Shown here piece after piece: positions 26,515-39,450 of a stretch of 64,000 bases of DNA. Source of the stretch: Anthoceros angustus. Lineage: Eukaryota > Streptophyta > Anthocerotopsida > Anthocerotales > Anthocerotaceae. How positions within the stretch are numbered: the first letter of the stretch is position 1; every line of letters begins with the position of its first letter. The DNA is taken from positions 289,501-353,500 of the forward strand of contig MU008176.1 of NCBI GenBank assembly GCA_010909165.1, in the 5' to 3' direction. Position numbers and translations under genes: made by a program. The notes beneath the pieces are model-generated. The model was not told the DNA's origin. It was given only the letters and a program-made list of their open reading frames with translations, and did no database searches.

Positions 26515-29500
26515 ATGCCTCCCAGGAAGGTCGCATTGAAGCGGCAGCACGCTGCGCCTCCGCCGGCTCGGTTCGGGATCCAGCATTTCTTTTCCAAGCA
26601 TGCTGCGAATTCCCAGGCTGTGAGGCCCCTAACCGCGCCTCCAGCTCCTGTGGGAGCCAGCAATGCGGTGGCGAGGCACTCGGGGAGCAGGAATGGGGGA
26701 GCTGCTGGCGTCCCACAGCCGGTTGGAACCGCCCACCCAGCTGGTGAGTTGGAATTTTGGTGGGTTTGCCTTGCCGTGGCATGGCATGGGGCATTCTGGT
26801 TTGCTTGGGTTGGGTGTTCTGGTGTGTTTGTGTCCAGTGGAGGAGTCATGTTTGGAGAACGCAGGTTTTAAGCAGAAAGCGGCTGAGGTCAGGGGTGATG
26901 ATCGTGAACGGGGAGATGGAATCGGGTGCCCCCAGCTCCAAGCAGGTGCTCGGGAGGGGGGGGATTGGGCTGTCGCCAAGCAATGCGATGCTCCTCCATT
27001 CGACACGGCAGGATTCGCTTCTTCTGGAGTGTTTGTGCCTGCAGAAGCGACCAGTGGAAGAGGTGATTGTTTGAGGTATTGCAAAGCAGTAATTATGGGC
27101 AGGTGTGGAGGAAGAATCTCATGGCCTTCTTCAGTGGCCGTGCCAGGTCCGGATGTTGCACATGATGTGCTCAATGTGGCTATAACGGAGAAGGATCCCA
27201 AGGGTTTCCCAGCTTCCAACGTCATGCCGCCTCCTGCAGCCGAAGAAGATCATCAAGCGAGACAGGACTCAAGGCCTGCAGCAGAGAGAAAGAAACGACT
27301 CAGATATTCACCTGAGATGGTACGGTGTGCCCAATGCCAGCATTTGCTCGTAGTGGAGTTGGCAGCGGGTGCCTCTGGCTGACGCGAGGTATGTTCCTTC
27401 ATGTGGTTGGACTCTGTGACAGGTCATCACGCAGAGTCAAGATGACGGAGGAGATGAAGTAGTGTGGAGGGCGTCTCCAACATCCGATCGTCTGCTTGCA
27501 GCGGCCGCAAACCAACCCTCTGCTTTGATGGGAGGTGAAAGGCCTGCTCTGCGGCCCTGCAATAGTGCTGGAAACACGGGGCCCTCCAGGAATTCCTTGT
27601 CAAAGCCACCTCCATTGCAGCCAAATCGGTGCGTCTCCCAAGAAGGTGCGCATCGTGTGTTGGCTTTCTAAGCTTTGAAAGCAATGCAATATCATTTGGG
27701 TGCGCTCTTTGAGGTTGAGGTTGCTTGTCTGAGAGCCTTGGCGTGCAGAAATCCCCGGGGATAGCAGGCAAGCTGGAAACTTGGCTGTCATCATCAAACC
27801 TGCTGATGATGGTGCACCTGCAGCATCCAAGTTCTCACTCGCTGGGAATAAGGAGAATATCTCCAGTGCGTGCCCTGCTGAAGGTGTGGAGAAGGACGTA
27901 AAGGAGTCTACTGCAAAGGAGCGTCGTCGAGCTCGCCGCCGTTCTTCCTTCGTAAGTGGGCTATGCACACAAGTTCTCTATGCACATGCTCAGGAATTCC
28001 TTCATTTTGGGATCCGTGATGAGCACCAACTGCAGATTGCCCATTCAGATTCGCCGCGCTGTTTGATATCGCTCACAAATTGGTGGCACGCCAGCCCAAT
28101 CGTAGGCACCCAAACAAAACATAAAAAGAAAGGCAAGGGCAAGGGCAAGGGCAAGGGCAAGGGCAAGGGAAAACCTTGATTCCTGAAGGAGTGTCCAGCA
28201 GGTGCAGCTTGCAGAGTTAGTCCGAGCTGTGGAACGAGCAAGCTTGGCCAACCAGCTGTGGCGCTCCTAGATTGCCCTTACTCGAGCTGAAAGGTAGCCG
28301 AAACAAAATGGCTTGATCCAACTGCCGACATGCCTCACAGACACACCCTACCCCGGCCTAAGAATTTTGCAAAAGAAACAGCGATGTGGCCCTGACCTGA
28401 CTGGATCCATCTTCGCTGTGAAGGACTTGAGTGAAAACAGGAGGCCAAACATGAGCTTCTGGTCCTGCTGCTGACTTAGCGTGGTGAGCGGTCTCAGCCA
28501 CATGGTAGTGCATGCACACTCCGTTTCTGTTGAAAATGTACAGGCAGCGCATCCGCTGGGTTTGGGACATCCCCAACATGGCTTTCCTGCACCACGCTCC
28601 GAGCTCCTGCCCCTGTGTGTCACCTGCTGCCCGAGCAGGGCCTGACGCCTGACGATGTAGAACTGAACCGGGATCGGAGTTAACTGAACACTAACTGGCG
28701 TTAACAAACCGGTGTGGCGGGTTAGCCGATGGAGCTTCTCGTTCTCTCCCGCCATTTTGCGCTTCTGAATTCGCCAAGCCAAGCCCAGCTCCACCAGATC
28801 CAATTCGTGCCAGTGCGCGAATCCGAGGTTGCGTGAATTCCAGAATGTCCCGACGGAGACCCTCAGCTTGCAAGAGCTTGGATTGCCCAATGAACAGGCG
28901 GAACCAGGGAGCGTGATGCTCTGTCCTCCGAGCTCGCAAATTCTGCCTCGACTTTCCGGGTGCAGGTGCACGAGCGCGTTGTGCAGCGATGCCTCCAGGA
29001 AGGTCGCATTGAAGCGGCAGCACGCTGCGCCTCCGCCGGCTCGGTTCGGGATCCAGCATTTCTTTTCCAAGCATGCTGCGAATTCCCAGGCTGTGAGGCC
29101 CCTAACCGCGCCTCCAGCTCCTGTGGGAGCCAGCAATGCGGTGGCGAGGCACTGGGGAGCAGGAATGGGGAGCTGCTGGCGTCCCACAGCCGGTTGGAAC
29201 CGCCCACCCAGCTGGTGAGTTGGAATTTTGGTGGGTTTGCCTTGCCGTGGCATGGCATGGGGCATTCTGGTTTGCTTGGGTTGGGTGTTCTGGTGTGTTT
29301 GTGTCCAGTGGAGGAGTCATGTTTGGAGAACGCAGGTTTTAAGCAGAAAGCGGCTGAGGTCAGGGGTGATGATCGTGAACGGGGAGATGGAATCGGGTGC
29401 CCCCAGCTCCAAGCAGGTGCTCGGGAGGGGGGGGATTGGGCTGTCGCCAAGCAATGCGATGCTCCTCCATTCGACACGGCAGGATTCGCTTCTTCTGGAG

Positions 29501-32500
29501 TGTTTGTGCCTGCAGAAGCGACCAGTGGAAGAGGTGATTGTTTGAGGTATTGCAAAGCAGTAATTATGGGCAGGTGTGGAGGAAGGGGCAACCGGAATGC
29601 ACTCTAAGACATGATTCAAGGAAAAACTCTCTTGCCTTAAAGGCAACTTCAAAGCAGGAAAGGGCAAGGGCAAGGGCAAGGGCAAGGGCAAGGGAAAACC
29701 TTGATTCCTGAAGGTGTGGAGGAAGAATCTCATGGCCTTCTTCAGTGGCCGTGCCAGGTCCGGATGTTGCACATGATGTGCTCAATGTGGCTATAACGGA
29801 GAAGGACGTAAAGGAGTCTACTGCAAAGGAGCGTCGTCGAGCTCGCAAATTCTGCCTCGACTTTCCGGGTGCAGGTGTGGAGGAAGAATCTCATGGCCTT
29901 CTTCAGTGGCCGTGCCAGGTCCGGATGTTGCACATGATGTGCTCAATGTGGCTATAACGGAGAAGGATCCCAAGGGTTTCCCAGCTTCCAACGTCATGCC
30001 GCCTCCTGCAGCCGAAGAAGATCATCAAGCGAGACAGGACTCAAGGCCTGCAGCAGAGAGAAAGAAACGACTCAGATATTCACCTGAGATGGTACGGTGT
30101 GCCCAATGCCAGCATTTGCTCGTAGTGGAGTTGGCAGCGGGTGCCTCTGGCTGACGCGAGGTATGTTCCTTCATGTGGTTGGACTCTGTGACAGGTCATC
30201 ACGCAGAGTCAAGATGACGGAGGAGATGAAGTAGTGTGGAGGGCGTCTCCAACATCCGATCGTCTGCTTGCAGCGGCCGCAAACCAACCCTCTGCTTTGA
30301 TGGGAGGTGAAAGGCCTGCTCTGCGGCCCTGCAATAGTGCTGGAAACACGGGGGCCCTCCAGGAATTCCTTGTCAAAGCCACCTCCATTGCAGCCAAATC
30401 GGGTGCGTCTCCCAAGAAGGTGCGCATCGTGTGTTGGCTTTCTAAGCTTTGAAAGCAATGCAATATCATTTGGGTGCGCTCTTTGAGGTTGAGGTTGCTT
30501 GTCTGAGAGCCTTGGCGTGCAGAAATCCCCGGGGATAGCAGGCAAGCTGGAAACTTGGCTGTCATCATCAAAACCTGCTGATGATGGTGCACCTGCAGCA
30601 TCCAAGTTCTCACTCGCTGGGAATAAGGAGAATATCTCCAGTGCGTGCCCTGCTGAAGGTGTGGAGAAGGACGTAAAGGAGTCTACTGCAAAGGAGCGTC
30701 GTCGAGCTCGCCGCCGTTCTTCCTTCGTAAGTGGGCTATGCACACAAGTTTCTCTATGCACATGCTCAGGAAATTCCCTTCATTTTTGGGCATGAACCAT
30801 CCTTCCTTCAAATTTTCAGGTGTCTTTGGATCGTCCGTTCAAGACAGGAACGAAGAAACAGGCACAGTCCGGGCATAGGCGAAAGGTGCTTTCGTCCCTC
30901 CAAATTCTTGCTGAGAGGATGAAAGGGCTGATTATCGACATCGCCTTTCTTGCTTTTGCCGAAAGTATTTGGCATTGGATGCGGTTATTGACAGGCATCA
31001 TCTTCCTGTACCAGGCACTACTGGATCTTTTAGAACAGGTGAAAGATGCGATAGTTGTGGAGGAAGGGCAACCGGAATGCACTCTAAGACATGATTCAAG
31101 GAAAAACTCTCTTGCCTTAAAGGCAACTTCAAAGCAGGAAAGGGCAACTTCAGAGCAGAAACGGTCCACGACCGCAGATTGTTGTGAACAATCGAAGGAA
31201 GTGGTAACAAGCCATAGCCTGAGGCCGTGTGACAGAGCTCATATTGACTCCGGAGATGGCTCTGGAGTTTGGAAAGGATCTGGAGGTCAAAATCATGTGG
31301 TACTTGATGTGGAAGGATTTATACCGTCAGCTGGCGTTGAATGCTTGGCCACGGATTGTGCCACACTCTGCATTTCAATTGATAAGCCCAGGCGATCAAT
31401 GGAAGAGAGCAGAAGGGACGAGGTTTCTCTCGCCACCACAGCAGGACAGAGTAGGAAATGTATTGATGCCACTGATCACATAGCCAAAAGTACTTACCCG
31501 GACCTTGAATTGGCTGAGCTCTCTGATACCGCTGAGCATGATTGGCAAGCAAGCGCACACTTTATTGTTCTGGAGGTGAATCTCAAAACCTGACCCAACT
31601 CTGTCTACCTGCTTCAGGTTTTCATTCGGTCAGGCATTGTCCATGCAATAAGAACTCACCCTTCTGCTGTTATCATGTTCAAAGGTTGCCGAAGGCGAGT
31701 TTCAAGAAGAGGGACATCCAGGATTGAACGACCAGCAGAAGGTTCTGCTGCACTGCTGTGGGAATTGCATGGATAGTAAAATACAGGAACATGCGCACCT
31801 GAAGTTCACCTGTTTACATGACATCGTTTGGTGCTCGTGCCTGGCCAGGTCTTAAGACTGCTGCAAGAAGGGAGTGGGATGGAGCGTGTGGTGTATCTTC
31901 GGGATTCCTGGTGAGGTGAATTCTTTCAGGAAGTCGCAGAGAGATCAAAACCAGAAGTGCACTTTGTGTTCACAGCCAGTGGCTTGCAGGGATCAAAGGA
32001 CTTGAATGATCAGGAGTAGTCTTCCAGTGTCCCTAATTTTGAGCATGGGCAGGTTCTACTCGACTGTGAAACCAGGCGATACTGTGAATGTAATTGGAGA
32101 TTTTCAGGAGGATGGCAGTTGTGTGATTGATGCGATGAATCACCTTATCGTTGTCCATCCGGACATTCTTGTATCTAGTTCTAGAGTGAGTCTGGACCTC
32201 TGCATGTCCCTGGGTTCCATTATTATGATGCGCGTCATAGGTGGAGTCAATCCTGTTGCTGAAGTTTGGCTCCACCTCGGCAGGTGGGAGCAAGCTTCAG
32301 CTGTCCACGACGATCTGTGCTGGATGAGCGGATCAAGTCCACTGATGTGTCAATTGCCGCTCTCATGGGTACAATGCTGCATCAGCTCTTTCAGGTACTC
32401 CCTTTCACTGTTCAAGGACCTGACCTGTTTGGTCTGGGAGGCTGTCATTATACTTGTCTGGGATTATGGCAACTTACAGAGGCTTGAGCGTCTGATCCGT

Positions 32501-35500
32501 GAGAAATCGCAGGTGGCTTTGCTCTCGCGAACACCTTCGAGGGATTTGCTGGAATCTGAAGCTCAGGCAATTGTGCTGCGGCACATAGATGGCTTATATG
32601 CAGCAAATGGTAAGTTCCAATTCCTCCACATGTCAAATTGTATCGCTATCCCTCTCCCTCTGGCTAGTTGATTGTGTAACTGTGGCTCCATGCTCCAAAT
32701 GAAAAAAACTTAAGACATTTGTACGCAGGTAGTCAGAAAGAGGCATACAAGCAGCTCATGGACGCAATCCCAACCATATTGGGCTGGGTGCGTGGTCATA
32801 TTGTACAAAACGTATGTGTTCTATCTCCACTCGGAACCAAGAAATCATGCAGTTTGAGCCCCAGACATCTCAACAAATAATCTGGGTCCTGTAATGTGTG
32901 GGTCCAGGTTTCAGGAGACTTCAATGTTGACAAAAGCCAGGACAAGGCACCATGCGTCGAGGAGGTCAGCTAGCACTTCTGACCAACGTTGATATAACGT
33001 AGGGTAATAGCTAGTGGAGGGAAAGTACAAGGTTCGAGCTCAATTTGAGCACGACTCTTGTCTGCTGCTGAAACGGTGCTCACTAAATGGAATTGTCTCG
33101 CACTTCCGCAGGTGGTAGACATCGAAGAGACAATCTGGTCCCCTATGTATGGCCTGAAAGGCATGATAGATGCTTCGTTAATGGTGCGTGACAGAGCTAG
33201 TGCTGATTCACAAGCCCGTGTTCTGCCATGGGAGCTGAAGACTGGAAAAGGGACCACCGGAATGGTAGGGACAGAGCTGAAACAGTTGCTGCTTAAGACT
33301 GAATTTTGCTTGTAGGTCAGCGAATCAATAGCATCCCCTGTTATCCAAAGGACAAGCTTAACATACGGGGAACTGGCTGTGGCAGGCTGCCATGGAGCAT
33401 CGTGCACAAGTATTTTTATACACCCTGCTTATGTCTGACAGGTTACTTGTCTGGTCATACTCCTTTGATCGCCAATGCTTCAAGCACATTATCAGTCATA
33501 AGCTTGTACCGCTCGTATGTTGGTGTGCAGTAGGAAGCATTCTGAATGTCCTCTTCATATTTGCAGATACAAGGAGGAAGTGAAAGACGGGATGATTTAC
33601 TATATGCACACTCGTGAAACCCAGGTACAGATTTCCACTTCATATTAGCAGGGGCTTGCAGCTTACCTCTCTAATCATCTCATTGGCTGCTAATGTTGTT
33701 TGCTCCTCGGCAAGTAGGAGGTTCAAGTGCAGCGTGCGGACATTGTGGGTCTGATGATGCGTCGCAATGAGCATGCAAACAGCTTACTGTCTGCATCTAC
33801 CACCCAGCTTCTTCCACCCATGCTTAAGGTAGTCCAGTCTCTTGTCCATGAACTCTTGACATGACCTTCCCAGCCAATAGAAACTTCGTCGAGGGAGATG
33901 GACATTGATGTTGGACCCATACTGTGCTTGTAGAGCGCTCATATGTGCCGAGGCTGTCGTCATCTCGATGTTTGCAACGTGTACCACAAAGTATTCTTGC
34001 TCAACCCTTCCCGCCTCTTCTTATGGATCTAGCCCTCTCTAGTTCGATTCTACGCTTTGTCTCTGTCGCTGATATTAGTAATCCATCCGTTCCACAGGTG
34101 AATGAAGGAGGCTCACCTGAGAGCAGTGGCCTTGGGGACTTATTTCATGACCTCACTGGCCATCTCAGTACCAGCCATGCGGAGTTTCTTCAGCAATGGG
34201 ATCGTCTGATAGATCTTGAAGCTCAGGACATGCAGGTCCTGTGGCTTGAAATGGTTTAAGTAGTTATCACCAGCCTCAGCGCTCCAATGCTGATGGGTCC
34301 TACCGATGTGTTGGATTCTACTTGCAGGTGTCTCACAGGGAGATCTGGAGAATGAGCAGCAAGAAAAGAGAGCTACATGGTCGCTGTCTTTCATCCTTGA
34401 TCATTTACATGACATCTGGGCATCCGGAAACACAGGATGCTAAGAGTGACAGGCACACGTATTGCTTTCGACGGACAAATTGGCCTGACAGCCAGGGTGT
34501 AGGTCTCAACACTGCAGGCAGCTTCCTAGACCGTCCATTCTCTTCTGGAGACTTTGTGGTAACGTCTGATTGTCTTTTGTAAAGCAGCCTGTGGACCATT
34601 CAATTGTGTAGATAAACGAGTTGTGGACGCACCATGGTGTTAATCCACCACATGTTTGCACATCAGATTTTAAGTACAGAAAGTGGACACACCGCTGTTG
34701 CAGCAGGAGTCATCACCAGCATCACTAAAGACTCTCTACAAGTGAGTTCCTGGTTTCTGTTGACTAAAATATTCCACTGACGGTTTCATTCTGCCATGCT
34801 GGAGCGCAGTCTCTAACGCCTGCATCTTCAAGTATTCCAGCTATCTTTATCACGCCGGCTACGGTTGCCGAGCAAGCCTGGGATGCTAGATGCCGACAGG
34901 CTAAGTCAGGAAGTATGGCGTATCGACAAGGATGAAACAGCCTCCTCGGTGGCACTCATGAGGTGTTTAGCTCAACACCTTGCATCGACTTGGGTGATTG
35001 CATGTGGACAAGCACCTTTCGGGGTACTGCATGCTGACCATGCAAGGACTGGACAGTACTCAAATCTCAGAGCATGTGATTACAATGGTGTGTCCTGGTC
35101 TATCTAAGCTGAAAAGTCCTTTTGTCAGGTATAATCTGCTGCAGCTATTCATCAAGCAGTCTGGAAATGAGAACCACAGGCAACTGATTGTCGACTTGGA
35201 GGTATGCCTTGGTTGAAGTGAACGTGAAGCTGGTTTCCATATGTCATCACACTTCGCTTCCAGATCAAAGTTTGGATTAGCAAGTCGATACGATTCTTAA
35301 CAGGCCCCAAGGTTCGAGTCAGGAGCACTCAGCAGTCAGGACCCTGCAAGCCTTTATGTGAGATGTGCTTCGGGTTTGAATGATGATCAGAGGAAAGCTA
35401 TTCATAAGGTTTGTTGGTGATGGGGTACCAGATTCAGTCAGGCAAGCCTTGGTATACCTCATGTTTGACAGCAGATGCTTGTCCTACTCTTGACAGATTT

Positions 35501-37883
35501 TGGCTGCAAGGGACTATGCACTGGTACTAGGAATGCCTGGAACAGGGAAGACGTCGCTTATTGTTCATGCAGTCAAAGCCCTTCTCACCCGTGGATGCTC
35601 CATCTTGCTAACTTCATACACGAACTCAGCAGTGGACAACATCCTGTTGAAGTTGAAGGCGGAGGTCTCTGTTCCTATCTCTACCCAAGTTTCCAACGGC
35701 CTTTGAACAAATCGTGTCTGCTTATCTGGACAATACGTTGTATTTGAGGATGCTAGCCAACCGAAGCGCCTTCGTGTGTCACTTGCAGGGGGTGGATTTC
35801 ATCCGTGTTGGACGCAACGAAGCCATTCATCCTGAGTTGCGGAAGCACGCCTTAAGTGGTGCAGGTCTGATTTTGTGCAGTCAGTATCCTTGAAATGTCT
35901 GTCACCACACTCTTGTTTTCTGAAGTGGTTTCTGGTGGAAACAGATGGTCATGTAGCACCTGTGGAAGAGCTAGATGCTAAGGTTCAGCGAGCTCAAGTT
36001 GTTGGGGCTACCTGTCTTGGCATCACGCATGCTTTGTTTTCAAAGCGGAAATTTGATGTGTGTATCGTCGATGAGGCTGGACAAATAACACTTCCTGTAC
36101 GTACAAAAGGTCTCCTCCCTTTATGGTATTGGCAATTGGTGTGTCATGATATGGATCCCTGATCTCTGCGGCCGCAGGTGTGCCTTGGACCTCTGCGTTC
36201 TGCTAGCAAGTTTGTGCTTGTTGGTGATCATTATCAGCTGCCTCCTTTAGTTCGGGTACCTTTCCCTGCTTGTCTGCGTTCCCCTTCGTTGTCCTCGAGT
36301 TTCAGCAGCTTGGCGGCTGTGTCAGCCTGCTTGCAGTGGCCGTGCTAAATGAAATACGTTTGACAGAACTCGGAGGCTCGGGAAAAGGGCATGGCTATCA
36401 GCCTGTTTCGAAGGCTCTCTGAAGCCCAGCCTCAGTCTGTGTACGCTCTTCAAAGCCAGGTGACAGTGGTTGATTTGAGTATTCAAGCAACAAAGATGCT
36501 CTTTCTTCAGACCCTTTCGCTTAATTAGTACTGAAGCAAGATAGGCCTTTGTACAGGCATATGCTGATGAGAAAGCATCGACATTTGCAGTATCGCATGT
36601 GTGCAGACATCATGGCTCTGTGCAATGCTCTAATTTATGGAAACAGGTTGAGATGCGGATCAACTGAAGTAGCGAGTGCCCAGCTAAACCTGCAGAAAAA
36701 CTACGCAGATAACTGCCACCCATGGCTAGCTGAGGTGCAATTTGTGCTGGCCTTGTCAAGTTTCACTGAGGAACTTCCTCTGCTCCCTGCCTGGACATGG
36801 ATAGATTGTGTGCCTAAGACAAGGGTGGTGGTTTCAGGTGCTGGACCCTGCGCGCCGAGTTCTCTTTCTAGACACAGGTAGGAAGAAAATCGTCCAGCTC
36901 ATTGATGATTTTTGTCTTCTCCAGCATCTTCAATGCAAGCATGTCAGCAATAATGCATCCCAAAAGAGCAAGGCTGCATGAAACTTGATTCATGAGTTCA
37001 AGCGCTGGTGGTCTGTTACAGACGCTCTGGCTGCAGAGGAAACACGAATGCGGAAGGCGGTGCATAATGTGGGTGAATCGTCGCTGGTAGTGAAGGTGAG
37101 GTCCCCAGAGCAGGAAAAGCATAAAGGCGTCAGCAGAGACAGCAACAAAGCTGACATGTGATCCAACTGTTTACAGGTTACCAAAGGTTTGATTTCGGCT
37201 GGCATTTCCATACAAGACATCGGTGTGATCAGCCCATACAATGCTCAGGTGGACACCATCCGTCGCATGGCATCCGAAGCAGGCCTCCCTTCCCTGGAAG
37301 TGCACACCGTGGACAAATACCAGGTGGGTGGTGGCAGAACACGGAGACAAATAGCCTGCCTGGATGGTTTGTGGGCGGAGGAAGCAAAGCCTGACCAGGG
37401 CCAGTGTGGGTGTGTGGGTGTGGCAGGGCCGAGACAAGGAGTGCATCTTTGTGTCTTTTGTCAGGTCGCATGCCTCCTGTGGCGGAGCAAATCCCGGCTC
37501 CCTGCTCGCAGATTGGCACCGCATTAATGTGGCCATCACACGGGCCAAGGTAGCGATCCAGCAACGTCTCATCTTTTTGATCATGTTGCTTTTCTCCTAA
37601 TCCTCCTGACGTGGAAGCTTTCTCCTGTCTCTTCCTTTCTCCGGTTCTCATGAGCAGAAAAAGCTGATCATGCTGGGGTCTCAAAGGACGCTGTCATCCA
37701 CACCCTTGTTGAGTCTTCTCATCCGCCAGGTGAGCAGGCAGACCCAGGCCCAGGCCCAGGCCCAGGCCCAGGCCGGGTCATGTGCCGATGCTGATGCTTT
37801 TGGATAAAACGTCTGAGCCGCATTGAAACTGGCAGGTGAGGCATCTCGGAGGCCTGGTGGAACTCCCTCCCGGCATCCCTTAA
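26515..37883 (+). CDS. DNA2: DNA2/JHS1, replication helicase-nuclease (multi-exon; 5' exons duplicated)
   Basis: DNA2 cuts 5' flaps and resects DNA ends in the nucleus. Exon 1 (26515-26743) has a PCNA-binding-like [12 protein letters not shown] long exon 30820-31575 ends HFIVLE, followed by [13 protein letters not shown] and [11 protein letters not shown] (about 32060-32180). The RecB-like nuclease exon 33112-33264 has GMIDAS and WELKTGKGT. Cys ligands [10 protein letters not shown] of the Fe-S cluster lie in an exon ending at 33990. The SF1 helicase follows: [10 protein letters not shown] (exon 35497-35664), [10 protein letters not shown] (exon 35945-36096), [34 protein letters not shown] (exon 37427-37549), and a last exon 37836-37883 ending LPPGIP. 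Roughly 30 short exons with GT-AG ends. The N-terminal exons occur twice; copy 1 keeps exon 1 in frame, while copy 2 keeps the exons after 29.9 kb in frame. Confidence 0.92.
28010..28584 (-). pseudogene. TRAPPC1: TRAPPC1 copy 3, truncated and frameshifted
   Basis: Exons 1 and 2 and the first part of exon 3 are present. Exon 1 lacks two bases in the HYHVW region, relative to the intact copy, and exon 2 has lost the bases for one Tyr codon. Exon 3 ends at about 28010, where the word CATTTTGGG joins it to DNA2 exon/intron sequence otherwise found at 30.78 kb. The C-terminal half of exon 3 and the stop are therefore missing. Confidence 0.8.
28985..30800 (+). repeat. DNA2: second, scrambled copy of the DNA2 5' exons
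   Basis: The block 28585-29580 repeats 26105-27110, and 29890-30780 repeats 27110-27990. Between them, 29580-29890 is a mosaic. Exon 1 in this copy lacks one C after ATGCCTCC (about 28990) and is out of frame. The later exons here are intact where copy 1 lacks a G (about 27580 and 27626): [20 protein letters not shown], then [20 protein letters not shown] and [12 protein letters not shown] with donor GTAAGT at 30728. Confidence 0.85.
37743..37776. repeat. CCCAGG hexamer microsatellite in the last DNA2 intron
   Basis: About five perfect CCCAGG units sit just after the GTGAGC donor that follows LLSLLIRQ, in the intron before the final DNA2 exon. It is likely variable in length and has no coding role. 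Confidence 0.9.
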
Positions 37884-39450
37884 AGCTGGGCGGATTTGGG
37901 TGAGGTCTGGATAGGACTGGAGTCGGCTTCCCAGTCCCCGATATGTACCCATGTGTGGAGCTGTACGGTCTCGTGGCGGTAGCCAGAGCAGCCACCATGT
38001 GTGGCTGGCTCAAGAACGGTCTGTGGATGATGCACATGATGGTAATGTGACGGAGAGGAGCGACGGCACGAATTCTGTCCGCCTGCCACCGTAATGTGTA
38101 GTTTACTGCAGCGAGCCACATGGAGCGCAACGAGCAGTGCAAATGGCGGTGCGGCAAGTGTGCGTCTTCTCGTTTGTGTGTGGGCCTGGTGCGTGCCCGC
38201 ATCGGGAGTCTGGCCTGGCCGCCATCGCCTGTGCGCTTCTGTGTGGGCCACTAGGGCACGCCATTTCTTCCCTCTAGAACCCTAGAGAGAGGGGAATTCA
38301 ATTTCCTTCCTCCATCGCCTCCTTTCTGACGCGAGCCACGGGCTGCGCTCGATGGCTGCCTTCCGTGCGGCCATGCAACCTGACTGCGGCGCAGCGGCAG
38401 CCACTCGCTGCTTTGGCGCTCCTGTGGTGAGTGATGTTGAGCGAGTTCTCCGAAACGGCACAGTGCAGGCGCAAATGGCTCCGCCTCCGTCTGACACCCC
38501 GCGGTGTGCATGTCAGTGCGCGTAGCAGGCGGCAAGCGTCGAAGGAAGGGATGCGTGAATTGTAGGGCAGAAGGGGACTCCGCCGTGCGCACGTCCCGAC
38601 TCACTGGCACGCTCGCAAAGAAAGCACACACAGAAAAAACACACGCAGGTGCCTGCTCTGCTTCCCGGTCTGCTCCTGCTCGTCGTCCTGCTCCTGCTGG
38701 TACCAAGCAGATACGAGCGGCAGGGAGACAGACATGCGATTGCTGCTGCTGCCGCTGCCGAGTCGTGGATTCCTGATTCGCGTGCGACTCCCTGTCGCGC
38801 GGCGAGACGCGAGACGCGAGACGCGTTCCGTTACCTGCAGCCGAGTGGAGCGCCAGTACACAACCCTGACCGGGACTGAAGCCCGCCAGTCGCGACTGGC
38901 CCGAGTCGCGTCGAGTCGCCTCGAGTCGCCGGGAACCCGGCGGCAGTGTCCTGAGTCGGGGACCGGCCGGCGTCGCGGGCCGTGACTGGCTGCGCACAAG
39001 TTGCGTTTTCTCTGGGACCGGCGCGCTGGCTGCAGAGAGCGCCAATACGGGACGGGGAAGTAAAGTGAAGAAAATCGAGCAATGCAGCGCCGCGGGGTCG
39101 GGGTCGGGGTTCGGGGTCGGGGCCAGCCCGGGACCCGGTTCTTTTCGCCGCCGCCACGTCCGCACGTCGCCCCTCGCCCTTCATGCAACTGTCAGGGGAA
39201 AAGGGTGCGGATGGGCCAGTGGGAAACATGACTTTTCTAGTCCGGCCCAATAATAGCGTAATCAGATTTTTAGACGCGCCAGTGGATGGTGGGAGGCCAC
39301 GCCGCCCCGGTCCGTCATGTCGCCTGACCCTCCCCCCAAATCGAATGCTCGGAATGATGTGGTTGGGTAAAAACAGGCGCGTAACGGAAACCAAACCAAA
39401 CACCAAACCAAAGAGGGAGCCGAATTGATGACTGCCTCTGTCGTGTCGTG
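37884..39450. other. DNA2 3' flank and GC-rich intergenic DNA with guanine runs
   Basis: No supported gene was found. Long frames on the minus strand reflect high G+C and have no recognisable domains. GAGACGC is repeated at about 38802-38826, GAGTCGC-type words cluster at 38884-38935, and 39095-39125 has five GGGG runs spaced by TC or TTC. From 39450 to 40070 the DNA is AT-rich and shows nothing. Confidence 0.6.

Noticed and set aside
26217..26849. Open frames on both strands over the TRAPPC1-DNA2 intergenic region and DNA2 exon 1
   Set aside because: They overlap a supported DNA2 exon and promoter DNA, and their sequences show no family features.
38251..39165. Minus-strand open frame of about 300 codons in GC-rich DNA downstream of DNA2
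   Set aside because: Composition-driven: Arg/Pro/Ser-rich, no domain, alternative frames equally open, and no splice or codon pattern like the neighbouring genes.
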